Assembly (NCBI RefSeq): GCF_001659605.2
Contig: NC_035170.2
Location: 26,888,020-26,952,019, forward strand
Direction of reading: 5' to 3'
DNA: 64,000 bases
Origin: Manihot esculenta
Lineage: Eukaryota > Streptophyta > Magnoliopsida > Malpighiales > Euphorbiaceae
Under the pieces are notes generated by a model. It was not told the DNA's origin, did not search any database, and saw only the letters and a list, made by a program, of their open reading frames with translations. Made by a program: the position numbers and the translations under genes. Shown here piece by piece: positions 1 to 11,148 of this stretch. How positions within the stretch are numbered: position 1 is the first letter of the stretch; each line of letters opens with the position of its first letter.

Positions 1-323
1 TGTTGTTGTCCCTTTGATACATGATCTTAATGTTTTTATGATGTTTGTGTAAACCAACTCAACACATGTTATATAGCCTTTGAGGTTTTGTTGAGATCCC
101 ACAGAGGGATCATGTTTATGTATATGTTCAGTGCATGCACAGGTTGAGTTGGTGAATGATAGATTGTATGAAAGAAAAGTTTTAAATTTTTATGTATTTT
201 GTTGATCATGTAAGGGATGAGACAGGTTCACAGGTTACAGGTTAGGCTTGCTACGGGTCCCAGCGGCCTTACGCCGATCTGGATCCTAGCGCCGGTAGCG
301 GTTCGGATTTCCGGGCTGTTACA
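1..323 (+). mobile_element. 3' end of a plus-strand Tekay-type LTR (left part outside window)
   Basis: This segment ends with the gene-family LTR terminus: a glycine-codon-like run CTACGGGTCCCAGCGGCC followed by ...GGGCTGTTACA at 317-323. It matches, in opposite orientation, the first few hundred bases of the LTRs of element B near 33051-33370, including the stretch about a lost CATGATC and the two runs around CCAACTCAAC. It is therefore the last ~320 bp of a plus-strand LTR of the B-like subfamily. It abuts, head-on, a minus-strand gag fragment at 324, so a plus-strand element or solo LTR was inserted into gag of element G. The left end and its target duplication lie outside the window. Confidence 0.8.
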
Positions 324-1461
324 TCTTCCTCCCTTTTTACTCTTAGTAACTGCTTCGTTCAAAGAGGAAAGATCAACATCACCTGTTTCTAAGTTCTTGG
401 GACCTGAAGACTGTGCCACAGACTGCTTGACTGTCCCTTGTATAATGGCACTGGCCTCCATCTTCCTAGCTGCGTCCACTATCGAGTGGAAACTCTCCTT
501 CTCCGCCGGAAGGATCAAGGAGAAATACCTAGGATGAAGCCTTGTGGCATATCTCCTCGCCTTCTTCTGATCCGTATCATACGCCTGACCCACGTATGGT
601 AACAATTCCAGGAACTTGTTCGTATACTCATCAACGCTCATATCCTCTGTCTGTCTTAACTGTTCAAACTCTACTACCTTCCTTTCCCTAGAACTGTCCG
701 GAAAAGCCTAACCAGCGAACTCGTTAGCGAACTCCTCCCATGTCATGCTATCTATTCTGGGGTCTACATAACTCTTAAACCATTCCCTGGCTTTCTTACA
801 CTTTAACGTGAATCCTGCCATCTCTATGGCCCTACAATCATCTGCTCCTAACTCACTTGTAATCATCCTAACTGCATTGAGATACTCAAAAGGATCGTCT
901 CCAGTGTTGAACTTAAGAGCATCCAACTTCAAGTACTCAGTCATCTTCACCTTACTTCCCCCTGAAGAACCGGGTTGCTGTACTTCCACAGCAGGGGTTA
1001 CTGTTTCTGGTGGTGGTGGTGGAGGTACTGTTTCTCTAGGTTCAGAGTATGCTGGACTTGGTTGAAAAGGTGGGGGTGGATACATGTAGTAAGGTGGATA
1101 AAAAGAAGGATAAGGCATATAAGGCATGTAGGGTGGACATGGGGCATAACTGGAGTAATCCGACATACTTCCCATCGGATACTCGGGGCCCTGTGCTCTT
1201 CCCTGAGACTCCCCCATACCTTCCTCAGACCTTCTCACACCCATGCTTTCATCTCCTCCCTGTTCCACATCCATGGCCTCTCTTACTTCTTCTACTTACT
1301 CCTCTTTCGCTCTCGTCCGGAGACCTCCTAGGGTCTCGTGACGTTCCCTCCCTGCCTGACCTGTGTGTCCTTGCCCTTGGCAATGCAGGAGAACGAGCAG
1401 CTATTCCTTCTCTATCTAGTGGGACTCCAGTCAATCTCGCGGATCGATGAGTTTCTCGCAT
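324..1461 (-). pseudogene. gag: Broken gag of Ty3/gypsy element G (Tekay lineage)
   Basis: Minus-strand gag fragment. The start codon at 1461-1459 opens the conserved N-terminus [14 protein letters not shown], which matches [14 protein letters not shown] in element B. A proline/tyrosine-rich linker follows, and then the retrotransposon gag core (DDPFEYLNAVRMITSELGAD, KKAREWF, and MSVDEYTNKFLELLP after the break). It is damaged: the N-terminal frame shifts near 1250-1275, and the conserved GW in [10 protein letters not shown] is a stop codon at 708-710 (TGG to TAG). The frame ends at 324, where a plus-strand LTR is joined, so the CCHC zinc knuckle, protease and all of pol are missing here and may lie to the left of the window. 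Gag would form the cytoplasmic virus-like particle; this copy cannot. Confidence 0.85.
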
Positions 1462-1688
1462 CTTAACTATCTGGAAAACACATATAACACATAGCATACA
1501 CATCAATAACTTCTCAGCATACATCACATATAAGAGAATGCACATGCATGAATCATGGCACTCCACATCAGCATACAGACAGGACTAACATCCTATCCTA
1601 ATGGACATGTTTTCCTATGGTGCTTGACTCACTATAACCTTTATGAACCCATCTCATACCATCTAGGTCCGACCATGTGAACCTAACT

Positions 1689-1700
1689 GCTCTGATACCA
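1689..1700 (-). promoter_or_regulatory. Primer binding site of element G (initiator tRNA-Met)
   Basis: Reads TGGTATCAGAGC on the minus strand, the usual plant retrotransposon site for the 3' end of initiator tRNA-Met. It lies 3 bases inside the 5' LTR edge at 1704, which fixes the orientation of G. Confidence 0.9.
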
Positions 1701-1703
1701 CTC

Positions 1704-4048
1704 TGTAACAGCCCGGAAACAGAACTGCTACCGGCACTAGGATCCAGATCGGCTTAAGGCCGCCTAGACCCGTAGTAAGCCTACTGTGAACTCTGTGTAC
1801 CTATGAAATCCCATACATGATCATACATTTTCTGTAAAAAGTAAAACTTTTCTTGTTCCATGGCTTAACCTGTGCATACTCTATGACTGTACCATAAACA
1901 TCTGCCAGAGCTCTCATCTTTGCTCAAGGCAGCTCAAACTCATACTATGTTAAGCCTGGTTTTTCATACATAAACATAAAACATTTACAGATAAAGATCA
2001 TGTACAAACTCAAAGGGATCACAACTCTTATTCATCAAGCACCATCTATACACTATACATTACATTATCTCTTTACAAATACATGTCCATACTAGCTATT
2101 ACATAACTCTATACTTTCTTCCTGTACCCTTCTGACATCCCTCTGTACTCTGAACCTGCAAGACTGGGGTTAGGGGAGAGGGGTGAGCTTCTATAGCCCA
2201 GTGAGCAGAAACTATATAAAACAGTTATTAAAACATATGCTTCTTATGCCATGCATCACATCACAACAAAACACATCAAGGAAGAAGTCGTCACCTATAG
2301 CCCTCCACATAACTGACTCACTTGTAACACTTAACTATGCACAGTGCCTGGGGCGATTAGGCCCCTCCAGGACTTAATTTTCTGAAAAGGTTTTGTCAGG
2401 GGCGATTAGGCCTCACCTGACGATTTTCTGAAAAAGGTTTTGTCAGGGGCGATTAGGCCACACCTGACTAAACTGACTCAATAACCGGGGCGATTAGGCC
2501 TCCCTGCTCATACTCTTCATGCTTGACCCTTTATTTCATTCATATCATGACATATCATATCATACTGAGGGCGACAGGATCATTCAACATTCATCCGCAT
2601 CATCATCAAATTATGCAATGCAACATCTTCGTGGATTCTAATGCAAACAACCTAATATCACATGGCATTCATGATGCATGTCTCATGCTCATATCATTGT
2701 TATCTTTAAACACCATTTTAAAACATGCACAGTTAGTTCCACTCACCTCTGGCTGACTTGGACTGACTTTGCAGGTTCTGCAGCAGTGCTTACTACTGAT
2801 CTCCCTGGTTTCTCTGGTCTGTTCCTACACAAATGGACTCAGATGAGGAACCATACTAACTCAATAACATCTCTAAGAATTCCCCCAAAAGCCCTCTAAA
2901 AGACCTTAAAACAATCACATAAAACATGCAAAAGAAGACTGGACAGGGCACTTTCGGCGGCAGGTTCGGCGGCCGAAACCCCCCTCCAGAGACAAAACTC
3001 ACATACTTTCAGCGGTCGAACCTCTACCTTCGGCGGCCGAAAGTCCTATTGCTACCCCTTCGGGTGCACCTTCGGCATCCGAAAGTCTCGTCCAGAGACG
3101 AAACTCAACCTTCGGCGGCACGTTCGAAGGCCGAACCTTTCCTCCAGAGACGAAAGTCCCATTTTTTGGAGGCAAGCTTAGGCAGCCGAAACCACCTCCT
3201 TAGCACATTCGGCGGCCGAACCTTCCTTCGGCGGCCGAACCTAGTTTCTCCCGAAGGGCAGAAACCTGCTCTGCTTCATGCATAACTCCCCAAACTCCTC
3301 TCAACATGCACACACAGCTCCTCAACATGCATATACACATGTACATGCACAAAGGGGTCTAAAACTATCCTAAAACCCCAAACAAACATAACAAACAACA
3401 CTCAAATATGCTTATACACAAAGATCATCAAAAACCTCCTATAAACCTAATCATGCATACTACCCCATAAACTTCCATAAAACCTTTAAAAATCATGCTA
3501 GAAGCTTAGGATCTATCCCTTACCTCTTGGAAATCTTGAGGATAAGTGACTTTAACGTGGAGATATGGAGAAATCCTCTTCCAAAGCTCCAAACTTCAAA
3601 ACTCACTCTTTTTGCTCAAAACCTCAAAATAACCTCACAACTCTCAAAACCTTTGAAGGATTTAGTGAAAAACTCAAAAATCATGAAAGTCAACTTAAGA
3701 TGGTTTGGAGACACCTCTAGCTGAAGATGGAAGCAAAATACTCTCCTTCCACCGACTTGGCGCCTTTATAGTGGCTGGCCAGACCACCTTCGGCGGCCAA
3801 ACGTGCATCCGAAACCATGCAAGGTTCGGCGGCCGAAAGTGACCTTCGGCGGGCGAACATTAGCATTTCTCCCTTATTGCTTTTCATTCAAAAACTCACT
3901 TCTTAAAACACTTTTAACACATTAAATCTCTTTAAAACTCTTAAAAAACACTTTAAAAACATAGATAATACCCTTCTAGGAAGTGCCGACACCCGAGATT
4001 CCACAGAACTACAGGAATTTCGATGCCGGACTCTAGCCGGGTATTACA
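1704..4048 (-). mobile_element. 5' LTR of element G, minus strand
   Basis: LTR of about 2.35 kb, reading TGTAATACCCGG at its start (4048 downward) and TGTAACA-type complement at its end (1704). A TATA box (TATAAAGG on the minus strand) is at 3770-3763, with TTCGGCGGCCGAA-type palindromes on both sides of it. Candidate leader splice sites match those of the other elements: a GAGGTAAG donor near 3520, TGTGTAGG near 2828, AGAGGTGAGT near 2745, and a TTGCAGG acceptor near 2160. Four copies of a GGGGCGATTAGGCC motif at 2345-2510 occupy the position where the other subfamilies have different short repeats. The whole non-coding stretch 1462-4048 is leader plus this LTR. Confidence 0.88.
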
Positions 4049-4387
4049 AGTGAGAACACTAATGCGGACAAATTAAGAAGCAACCTGGATGCTCTTGAAG
4101 AAATTAGGGAAGAAGCCCAAGTTTGAACTGCTGCTTATCAACAACGAGCAGCGAGATATTACAACCAAAAGGTCAGAGAAAGAAGCTTAAAGGTGGGAGA
4201 CCTAACCTTAAGAAACCTGGAATCTACAGGAAAAAGAGCAGCCGCGGGCAAGTTGGCGCAGACCTGGGAGGGTCCTTTCAAAGTGACAAAAGTGGTCAAG
4301 CCAAGGGTATACCGAATCGAAGATATGCAAGGAAACCCTGAGCCCCACGCTTGGAACATCCAGCACCTAAAGAGGTATTTCCCTTGA
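4049..4387 (+). pseudogene. C-terminal integrase remnant of a Tat-lineage Ty3/gypsy element (element F)
   Basis: One plus-strand frame from the LTR junction to the stop at 4385-4387. It contains RAARYYNQKVRERSLKVGDL, then GKLAQTWEGPFKVTKVV, then YRIEDMQGNPEPHAWNIQHLKRYFP. From family knowledge this is the integrase C-terminus of Tat/Retand-type plant elements (ARYYN..V..R.F.VGDLVLR, NWEGPY.V, SWN..NL..YY), and differs from the chromodomain end of the Tekay elements here. One in-frame TGA at 4124-4126 looks like a CGA arginine codon changed by C to T. Everything upstream is absent because element G adjoins at 4048, apparently having inserted into this frame. There is no chromodomain, as expected for Tat. 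Confidence 0.85.
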
Positions 4388-4620
4388 AATATTTGTGGAG
4401 AAAAACATTGTATTCTGACAAATATGAGTAAATAAAAATTGTTTATAGAATGTGAGTATCTTTATGAATAACATTCCTCCATGAAAAAAGAACAGGGCTC
4501 AGAAAGATCCCTTAAAAAAACAAGACCTCAGTTAGGCACAAAACCAGCTGAGATGACGAAGCGACAGTAAGGCCAATGAGCCTGAATCTTGTGCAAAACC
4601 TCAAAAAGGTACAAAAAACA

Positions 4621-5330
4621 GCCGGCGAGGCCCCGAGGTCACCCCGGAACGGCCGGTGAGGATCTAAAAGATGCCTTCCGGAGCATGAAGACCGGGATCC
4701 CCTAGAACTCCCGGGAAAACAAAATAAAAAACTGCCGGCGGGGCCCCGAGGTCACCCCGGAACGGCCGGTGAGGATCTAAAAGATGCCTCCCGGAGCATG
4801 AAAACCGGGATCCCCTAGAACTCTCGGGAAAACAAAATAAAAAACTACCGGCGGGGCCCCGAGGTCACCCCGGAACGGCCGGTGAGGATCTAAAAGATGC
4901 CTCCCGGAGCATGAAGACCGGGATCCCCTAGAACTCCCGGGAAAACAAAACAAAAAACTGCCGGCGGGGCCCCGAGGTCACCCCAAAACGGCCGGTGAGG
5001 ATCTAAAAGATGCCTCCCGGAGCATGAAGACCGGGATCCCCTAGAACTCCTGGGAAAACAAAACAAAAAACTGCCGGCGGGGCTCCGAGGTCACCCCGGA
5101 ACGGCCGGTGAGGATCTAAAAGATGCCTCCTGGAGCATGAAGACCGGGATCCCCTAGAACTCCCAGGAAAACAAAACAAAAAACTGTCGGCGGGGCCCTG
5201 AGGTCATCCCGGAACAGAGACTGACAGGATCCCGTAAGATCTCCTGGAGCAAAAGACAGCCAGCGGGGCCCCGAGGTCAACCCGGAATAAAAAAGACCGG
5301 GATCCCCTAGAACTCCCGGACAGACAAAAC
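4621..5330. repeat. Tandem array 1, 113-bp unit
   Basis: GC-rich unit beginning GCCGGCGGGGCCCCGAGGTC. Unit starts fall at 4621, 4734, 4847, 4960, 5073 and 5186, each exactly 113 bp apart, followed by a degenerate, shortened unit to about 5330. Units 1-5 differ by only a few bases. It lies downstream of pol and downstream (antisense) of the reverse-strand gene, between the two converging transcription units. Confidence 0.92.
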
Positions 5331-5397
5331 AAAAATGGTCGGTGAAGGCCTTAAAGAGCCTCCCGAAATGAAAAATTTCCCATGTGCAGGGACGATT

Positions 5398-5870
5398 CGA
5401 AGTAAATACGGTTCCGACCTCACAAAAGAGAGGAGCCCAAAACTACTAAGGAAAAATCAGGTTCCGACCTGAAGAGGCTCGGAGCATAATAGCTAAAGAA
5501 GCGCCGACCTCGAAGTAAATACGGTTCCGACCTCACAAAAGAGAGGAGCCCAAAACTACTAAGGAAAAATCAGGTTCCGACCTGAAGAGGCTTGGGGCAT
5601 AATAGCTAAAGAAGCGCTGACCTCGAAGTAAATACGATTCCGACCTCACAAAAGAGAGAAGCCCAAAACTACTAAGGAAAAATCAGGTTTCGACCTGAAG
5701 AGGCTCGGGGCATAATAAGCGCTGACCTCAAAGTAAATACGGTTCCGACCTCACAAAAGAGAGAAGCCTAAAACTACCAAGGAAAAATCAGGTTCCGACC
5801 TGAAGAGGCTCGAGGCATAATAGCTAAAGAAGCGCCGACCTCGAAGTAGATGCTAAACGTTAAAAGCTTG
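5398..5870. repeat. Tandem array 2, also 113-bp unit
   Basis: Unit marked by AGTAAATACGGTTCCGACCT. Unit starts fall at 5401, 5514, 5627, 5732 and 5845, giving spacings of 113, 113, 105 (an 8-bp deletion removes part of AGCTAAAGAA) and 113. The sequence is unlike array 1 although the period is the same. Each unit contains CCGACCT three times. 5871-6251 has no gene; it contains the antisense gene's 3' flank with A-rich sequence. Confidence 0.9.
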
Positions 5871-6518
5871 GCTATATAGCAAAAGGTCGAGCTCCCAGCC
5901 CGGATAGACTTATATCCTTAAAAAGCTCAAAGTATGAAGGCCAAAGAAAAAGGCCGAGCACCCTCCACAGAAAGGCTCATAAACGAAGAAACCTGTAAGA
6001 GGGGAAATAAAGGTGATACTAAAAGCCCAAATCAGTTTGACTGGAATAAACATCCGAAGTCACAACCAAGAAGAAAGGGCTAAAAGCAAAAAGCAAACAT
6101 ACTAGTCGCCATTAAAAGGTATGAGATTTGATCTCTCAGACAAATAGCTTATGAATGAGAATACACAGCGTAAATATTACAAGTATGAAAAGAAATAAGA
6201 GTAGTTTGAGAAAAAAGAAAACTAAAATTTCATTAAAATAGCTATTACAATTTATCTTTCTGACGAGGTGGGAGGATAAATAGTCCTTAAAGGACTTACA
6301 TCAGTAAGAACATCCTCGCCTGCATTATTTTTATTTACAGCCACATCTGAAGGAAGCTCAGTATCCTTTGGATCAGAGCCCTCAACGTTAACAAAAGGAG
6401 CAACCTCTGACTCAAGGTGGGGGTCCTCCTTCTCAGAATCAGGGTCATCTTCCTCTGACCCAAGGACTTCCACGTCCTCCCCCTCCAGCTCGGATTCTTC
6501 TGAGGAAGACACAGCTGG

Positions 6519-9315
6519 CTAGCGTCCAACGCAGCAATCTCCTCTGGGCATAGGGAAATCATCATCCCCATATAACACAGGCTCGCCATCTGAGTCCACT
6601 TCGGGCTTACGAAGCTCTGACAAAGGAGTATCAGGAGCATGTCTAGCTTCTCTTAAACCGCGATTGTAGCCGGTTACGTACATACGGAAGGCTTTCTTAA
6701 GAATAGCCGATCCCATTTCGCCAGAAGCTTTATATTCATTAAGATGTGCTTCACAGGCCTCAGCTACAAACTCCTTAAACTCAGAAGAGTCTTTGTAGTC
6801 CTGAAGGTGAGCCTCACAGGCCTGTTCGATCTTCGTTTTCAGCTCGTCAAACTCCTGATACTCCGCTATACATTGCTCGCACACCAGCTGAGCCTTGCCT
6901 TTAACATACTTTAATACCTCGAGCAGGGCTGAACATTTACGTTCCAAAGCCCTGACTTCATGGCTAAGTTGTTGGTGGCGAAGTTTGAACTCTTCAGCCG
7001 ATAAAGCCAGGTCTCTGATACGGTCAGAACTTGTACTCAACTCCTGCTCGAGGACCTTTACCCGAGCTAGGGCCATTTCTTTCTGAGCATTCACCTCCTT
7101 CAGGTGAACCTGAAGCTCTTCAAAATCAGCCTTTAAGGCCTCGTATTGGCACTGGATCTCAGCTCTTTGGCTCACGGCCTCATCCCTTTCTCTAAGGGCC
7201 TCCGTCATAGAAGACAGCTGCCTTAAAACTCCTTCACAACGAACCTCCACGGCAGCTTCCCTCTCATCGGACTCCTTAAGAACCTCGCGAGCATGAGACA
7301 GCTCTGCTTCTAAAGACTTGGTATGATTTGTTGTCTCAGCCGCCTTCTCATCAGCCTTCTTAAGGGCCTCCAGCGCAGAGTGCAACTCCACTTGGAGGGT
7401 CTGAATCTGCTCCCGAGCAGCTACAAGGTTGCCCCTCGCATCAGTGGTTGCAAACATATTTTCGTCCCAACGCGCCTCTTCAATCCGGTGGCTTACAGAC
7501 TCCCGAAGGGAGTGATCACGAACATCCACCTCCATAAAGAGGCTCGTCACCTAACATGGAAGAACAACTGTCAAGAAAAAGAAACAAAGCAAACTGAAAG
7601 AAAGAGAAGTAGAAAAATACTTTACCATCAGAAGCATTTCCCTGATCGTGGATCCGAGCTCCTCACGAGAGCGAGATCGAAAGGATGCTTGCTCCTTGGT
7701 AGAACTGGCTAAGAGACCAGTCAGGGCAAGAAGGCGAGAATCCGAAGCCTCTGTAACCCCGCCGAACATCTGCTCTCTGAGAAGTTCGGTGACAGCATTG
7801 GCCGGAGACTCGGAGGTAATGTCCGATGCTTTCAAAGCGTTGTCAGAAGAAGGCAACGAAGGCACAGCAGAGACACCTTTCTCCTTCCCAATGGGAGGAA
7901 GGGCTGAAGAAGATCCTGTGGCAGCCCTGGATTTCTTCCGAGCTGGAGATGAGGCAGGTGTTCCAAAAGGGGCTGGGCGCTTGTCCCCGGTCTTTGATGG
8001 AATGCCCTCAGATTCCTCGGGCCCGGTCCCCACAGGGGAATCTTGGGCAGGAACCTCTGGGATTTGGTCCTCTAGGAGAATGATCTCCATCCCTGTCCCA
8101 GGGGCCTCCTTGTCTTCAGTAACGGGGGACTTAGATTTTCCCCCTGACACCCCTCCAGGAGAATGGGCAATACCCTGCTCCACTTGTTCAACAACTGGGG
8201 TCCGCTCCACAATAGCTAGAGAGGCTTCCCTCACGCCCTCTGAGGAAGCTGGAGCAGACTTAGACCCCTCAGCAGGCTTTATAGTTGAGCTTGATCCACC
8301 ACGGCTAGATGGCCGAGATGACTTGGTGCTGCGAGAGCTCGGCTTTGAAGCTCGAGAAGAAGCTTTGGGTGGAGGTCGGCTAACCTTCTTGGAAGAAGCA
8401 GCTTGAACCACCTCCGCAGCAACCTCAGATACTGAACGCCCAGCTGAAAAAGCGTCGAAAATTGCATGCATATTGTCCCGAGATAGGACAAAGTTCTTGG
8501 GGAACTTGATGTCGTCCATTTTAACCTCAGAAGCTGCAAAAACACGAAACTATGAAGAGTCAGCATACTTTCTGATATTATGAGCAAAGAAGAAACATAA
8601 TAGCTAAACAAAGCACTATACCCGTGTCCCGGATATCCCTAAGATTGGACGCGAACATACACTTCTCGACGTCATACTTCCTCTCAACGGAAGTCAGTCG
8701 AAGCAGCCCCACCTGCTCAATAAGACTCAATTGGGGCAGCTCGTTGCAACCCAGAAATATCTCTCCCCAACCTAGATCCACCTCCCACGTTCGAGCGGAC
8801 CCTAATTTCAGCTCCGCCACAAGGAAATTTTCTACCCATCCCTTTATAGAGTCCTTGTAGCCCGTGAAAAGAGACAACCCATTACGGGGGGAAAAGTAAT
8901 AGAAGTTTTGAACCGCCCTAACCAGGCGGAAAAAAGTAACGAACAGACAGGCCGTGGGTGTAAAACCCCAACTCAGGCAGACAGACTCAAAACAAGACAT
9001 GAACAAAATGGAATTTGGGGACAGCATCCGAGGAGTTACCCCGAAGTACTCGAAGACCTCAATAAAGAAAGGAGTAAAAGGAAACGGCAGACCGAATTCC
9101 CTCTGCTTTAGAAAAAACACTATACGGCGACCCTCTTGGGGATCGACCAAACCCGGAGGGGGAGGGTAAGGAAGGACTATTCTTTCAATTGGAAGAGGTG
9201 CTCGAATAAGATACAATGGAGCATCTAAGAGCCTCCGAGAAATATGCTTAGTTATGTTGGAGGGAGTAATATGCGATTCAAGGTTAGCAACATCAGGAAG
9301 CTTTGAACTTGCCAT
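6519..9315 (-). CDS. Spliced antisense gene of element F with Transposase_28-like domain
   Basis: Three exons on the minus strand: 9315-8622, 8533-7626 and 7550-6519, with GT-AG introns of 88 and 75 bp that keep the frame (phases 1 and 0), giving about 877 residues. The start MASSKLPDVANLESH was chosen because it lies after the purine-rich leader; upstream in-frame codons encode an unlikely hydrophobic stretch. Residues of about 85-190 (REFGLPFPFTPFFIEVFEYFG, then LSPNS, F..L.W.FTPT..LF..FF) match what I know of the plant 'putative gypsy type transposon' domain (Transposase_28). The middle exon is Ser/Pro/Lys-rich and low complexity; exon 3 is a long coiled coil rich in Glu, Ala and Leu. The TAG at 6521-6519 is followed in the same frame by an acidic tail to 6252, so the original end may be there. 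Such antisense frames are known in Tat elements; the function is unknown. Confidence 0.7.
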
Positions 9316-9465
9316 GAAAGAACAAAGAGGCGTACCTGAAAATGCAATAAGGTGAAAAAAGCAGAAGGAGTTGCAGGAAGACAGAGAGCAGAAAAGAGCT
9401 AGTTTCTTCAAAAGACAGAAGGAATTCGAAATGAAAGGCAATTATGAGACGGAACGTTGATCTGA

Positions 9466-9780
9466 ACAGTTTTATCTTGGAGCGGCGCGATCATTAATTA
9501 CTCTCGAAGTTTACCCTCTCAACGGTTAGATAATAACCGGCGAGAAGGTAAAGGGGCAAAAAGGATGATCGTTGGGCTTCTCTACACCCATCAAGGGCCA
9601 GGTCCATGATGACAGCCCATCATTCAAAAGCCCATTCGCCATCTACATAATACAAGCCCAACCCGTCAGAGCAACTCAGCCTGCAAGATTTGCCACTTCA
9701 CCACATCCATGGTAAATACCAAGGAAATAGAAGGGTAAGACGTGGAAAGACTCAAAAATACAAACAGATAGGAGCACGAT
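9466..9780 (+). mobile_element. Diverged Tat LTR start with polypurine tract (relic)
   Basis: GAGAAGGTAAAGGGGCAA at about 9540-9557 matches GAGAAGGTGAAGGGGCAA just upstream of the LTR at 11698, and the following ~120 bp (a GATGATCGTTGGGC start, CAAGGGCCAGG, CATGATGACAGCCCA, AAAGCCCA) resembles that LTR's first 100 bp. This is a truncated or decayed LTR of the same family. Its right limit is unclear. Confidence 0.5.
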
Positions 9781-9879
9781 AAAGGTCAGACCTGCCCATC
9801 ATTTAAAAAGATATGAAATTTGACTTGGTGTTATCAAACAAAGACTACGAGATCGGAAGGAAGCAATAAAAGCACCTCG

Positions 9880-10230
9880 GAGTCATACAGAACTGAGAGC
9901 TCAGAGTTCGACTCATGAATCAAAGGCAGAGCTCACAGGTCAGTATTCTAGCTCGGAAAGAGTAAACTGAAATAGAGCTCACAGATCGGTTAGTCCAGTT
10001 CGGAAAATATAACTTGAGAGCTCAGCTGGCTAAGGAGACTCAAAGCTTAATACATCAAGTAAAGATAGAGCTCGCAGATCGGATAGTTCAGCTCGGAAAG
10101 AGTAAATCGAAAGCTCAGTCGGCTAAGTGGATCTAGAGCTCAGCTCAGTGATCAAAAGCAAGAGCTCATGAGTATGGTCAGTTCAGCTCGGAAAGAACAA
10201 AGGTTAGTCGGCTAAGGCTATGAAGAAAGC
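9880..10230. repeat. Degenerate tandem repeat with GAGCTC...CAGCTCGGAAA units
   Basis: Imperfect copies of GAGCTCACAGATCGGTTAGT followed by a CAGCTCGGAAAGA motif occur near 9929, 9976, 10068 and 10163, with spacing between roughly 45 and 95 bp. It lies in the same relative place (3' of an antisense frame) as the 113-bp arrays, so it is probably the tandem-repeat zone of the second Tat module. Confidence 0.6.
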
Positions 10231-10629
10231 AGTATCATTACTTCATCCATGACAGAAAAAAAGAACAAGCTCAAGTATGAACGAAAAACAAGAATTTCAT
10301 TAAAAGAAAAGTACATTACAGAACGTTACAAAAGCCTACACTACGGGATGAAAGACTATCCTTAAAGGATTTATACGCTCGGATAATTCATCATCTACGT
10401 TTACATCACTATCACCTGCCCCACTACTTTAGTCTTCGATTCGGAGGAACTCTCGCCGCTCGGAATGTGAGTCTTCGATTCGAAGGAATTCTCGCAGCTC
10501 GGAATGTGAATTTGGCAGAAAGGGTTGCAGAAAGGCCGAGATCTGTCTCGCTGTTATAGGGGAACTGAACAAGTTGATTCCCATAAGCATTTCTCACTGT
10601 TCCCCTATAGGTCGGCACCCTGATGTGAT

Positions 10630-11148
10630 TCACGGTACATACGGACAGGATATAATATCCGAGCTTGTTCGTATGTACCATGAAAACATGGGCTTCCTAG
10701 TTACGACTCCAGGAAGATCACAGAGCACATATTCGAAGGCATCGCCGGAAGCTTGACTGAGTGCAGCAGATCTCAGCCCTGCATAATACAAATACTTCAT
10801 CCCAAAGGGAACAATAAGCTGATCACTTTCACCACTTCCATTTATATCAAAAGAAGATAACAGGGGCATCGGAGAAACTTCCTTTCTCCTCTCGAAGGAA
10901 GGCAGAGTTAAAGCAAACTCCTCAACAGCCCAGAACCTCTTTCGAGCCCGAACAACAAGCAAAGGAGGAGGCCGGCCAGACGACCTGGGTAAAGCAGTTT
11001 CAGCAACTTGCCGAAAGGTCCCATCTATCGATCGCCCTACCAGAAGGACCTCCAAAGCAACGTTCAGACTCCTTAGAGGTAACCTCAAATTTTTAAAAAA
11101 TTTTTTGAGCTGACTCATTTTCCTCTCAGGTACTGCAAAAAGTTCCAA
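10630..11148 (-). CDS. Hypothetical antisense frame of the second Tat-like module
   Basis: Open frame of 172 residues on the minus strand beginning MELFAVPERKMSQLKKFFK. I do not recognise a domain. It contains a basic stretch (RSSGRPPPLLVVRARKRFW) and a central FDINGSG..QLIVPFGMKYLYYAGLRSAALS segment, with no membrane span. Position suggests an equivalent of the 9315-6519 antisense gene: downstream at 10260-10380 is an A-rich region with a CCTTAAAGGA motif also found downstream of that gene at about 6288-6300, and upstream at 11450-11640 a purine-rich leader. The Transposase_28-like part is not visible, so this is either another exon or an unrelated antisense protein. The frame may be one exon of a decayed gene. 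Confidence 0.35.
   Translation of the reverse strand: MELFAVPERKMSQLKKFFKNLRLPLRSLNVALEVLLVGRSIDGTFRQVAETALPRSSGRPPPLLVVRARKRFWAVEEFALTLPSFERRKEVSPMPLLSSFDINGSGESDQLIVPFGMKYLYYAGLRSAALSQASGDAFEYVLCDLPGVVTRKPMFSWYIRTSSDIISCPYVP

Noticed and set aside
7648..8406. 252-codon plus-strand frame opposite the antisense gene
   Set aside because: It is the shadow of the spliced minus-strand gene; that strand has the domain, splice sites and a plausible start.
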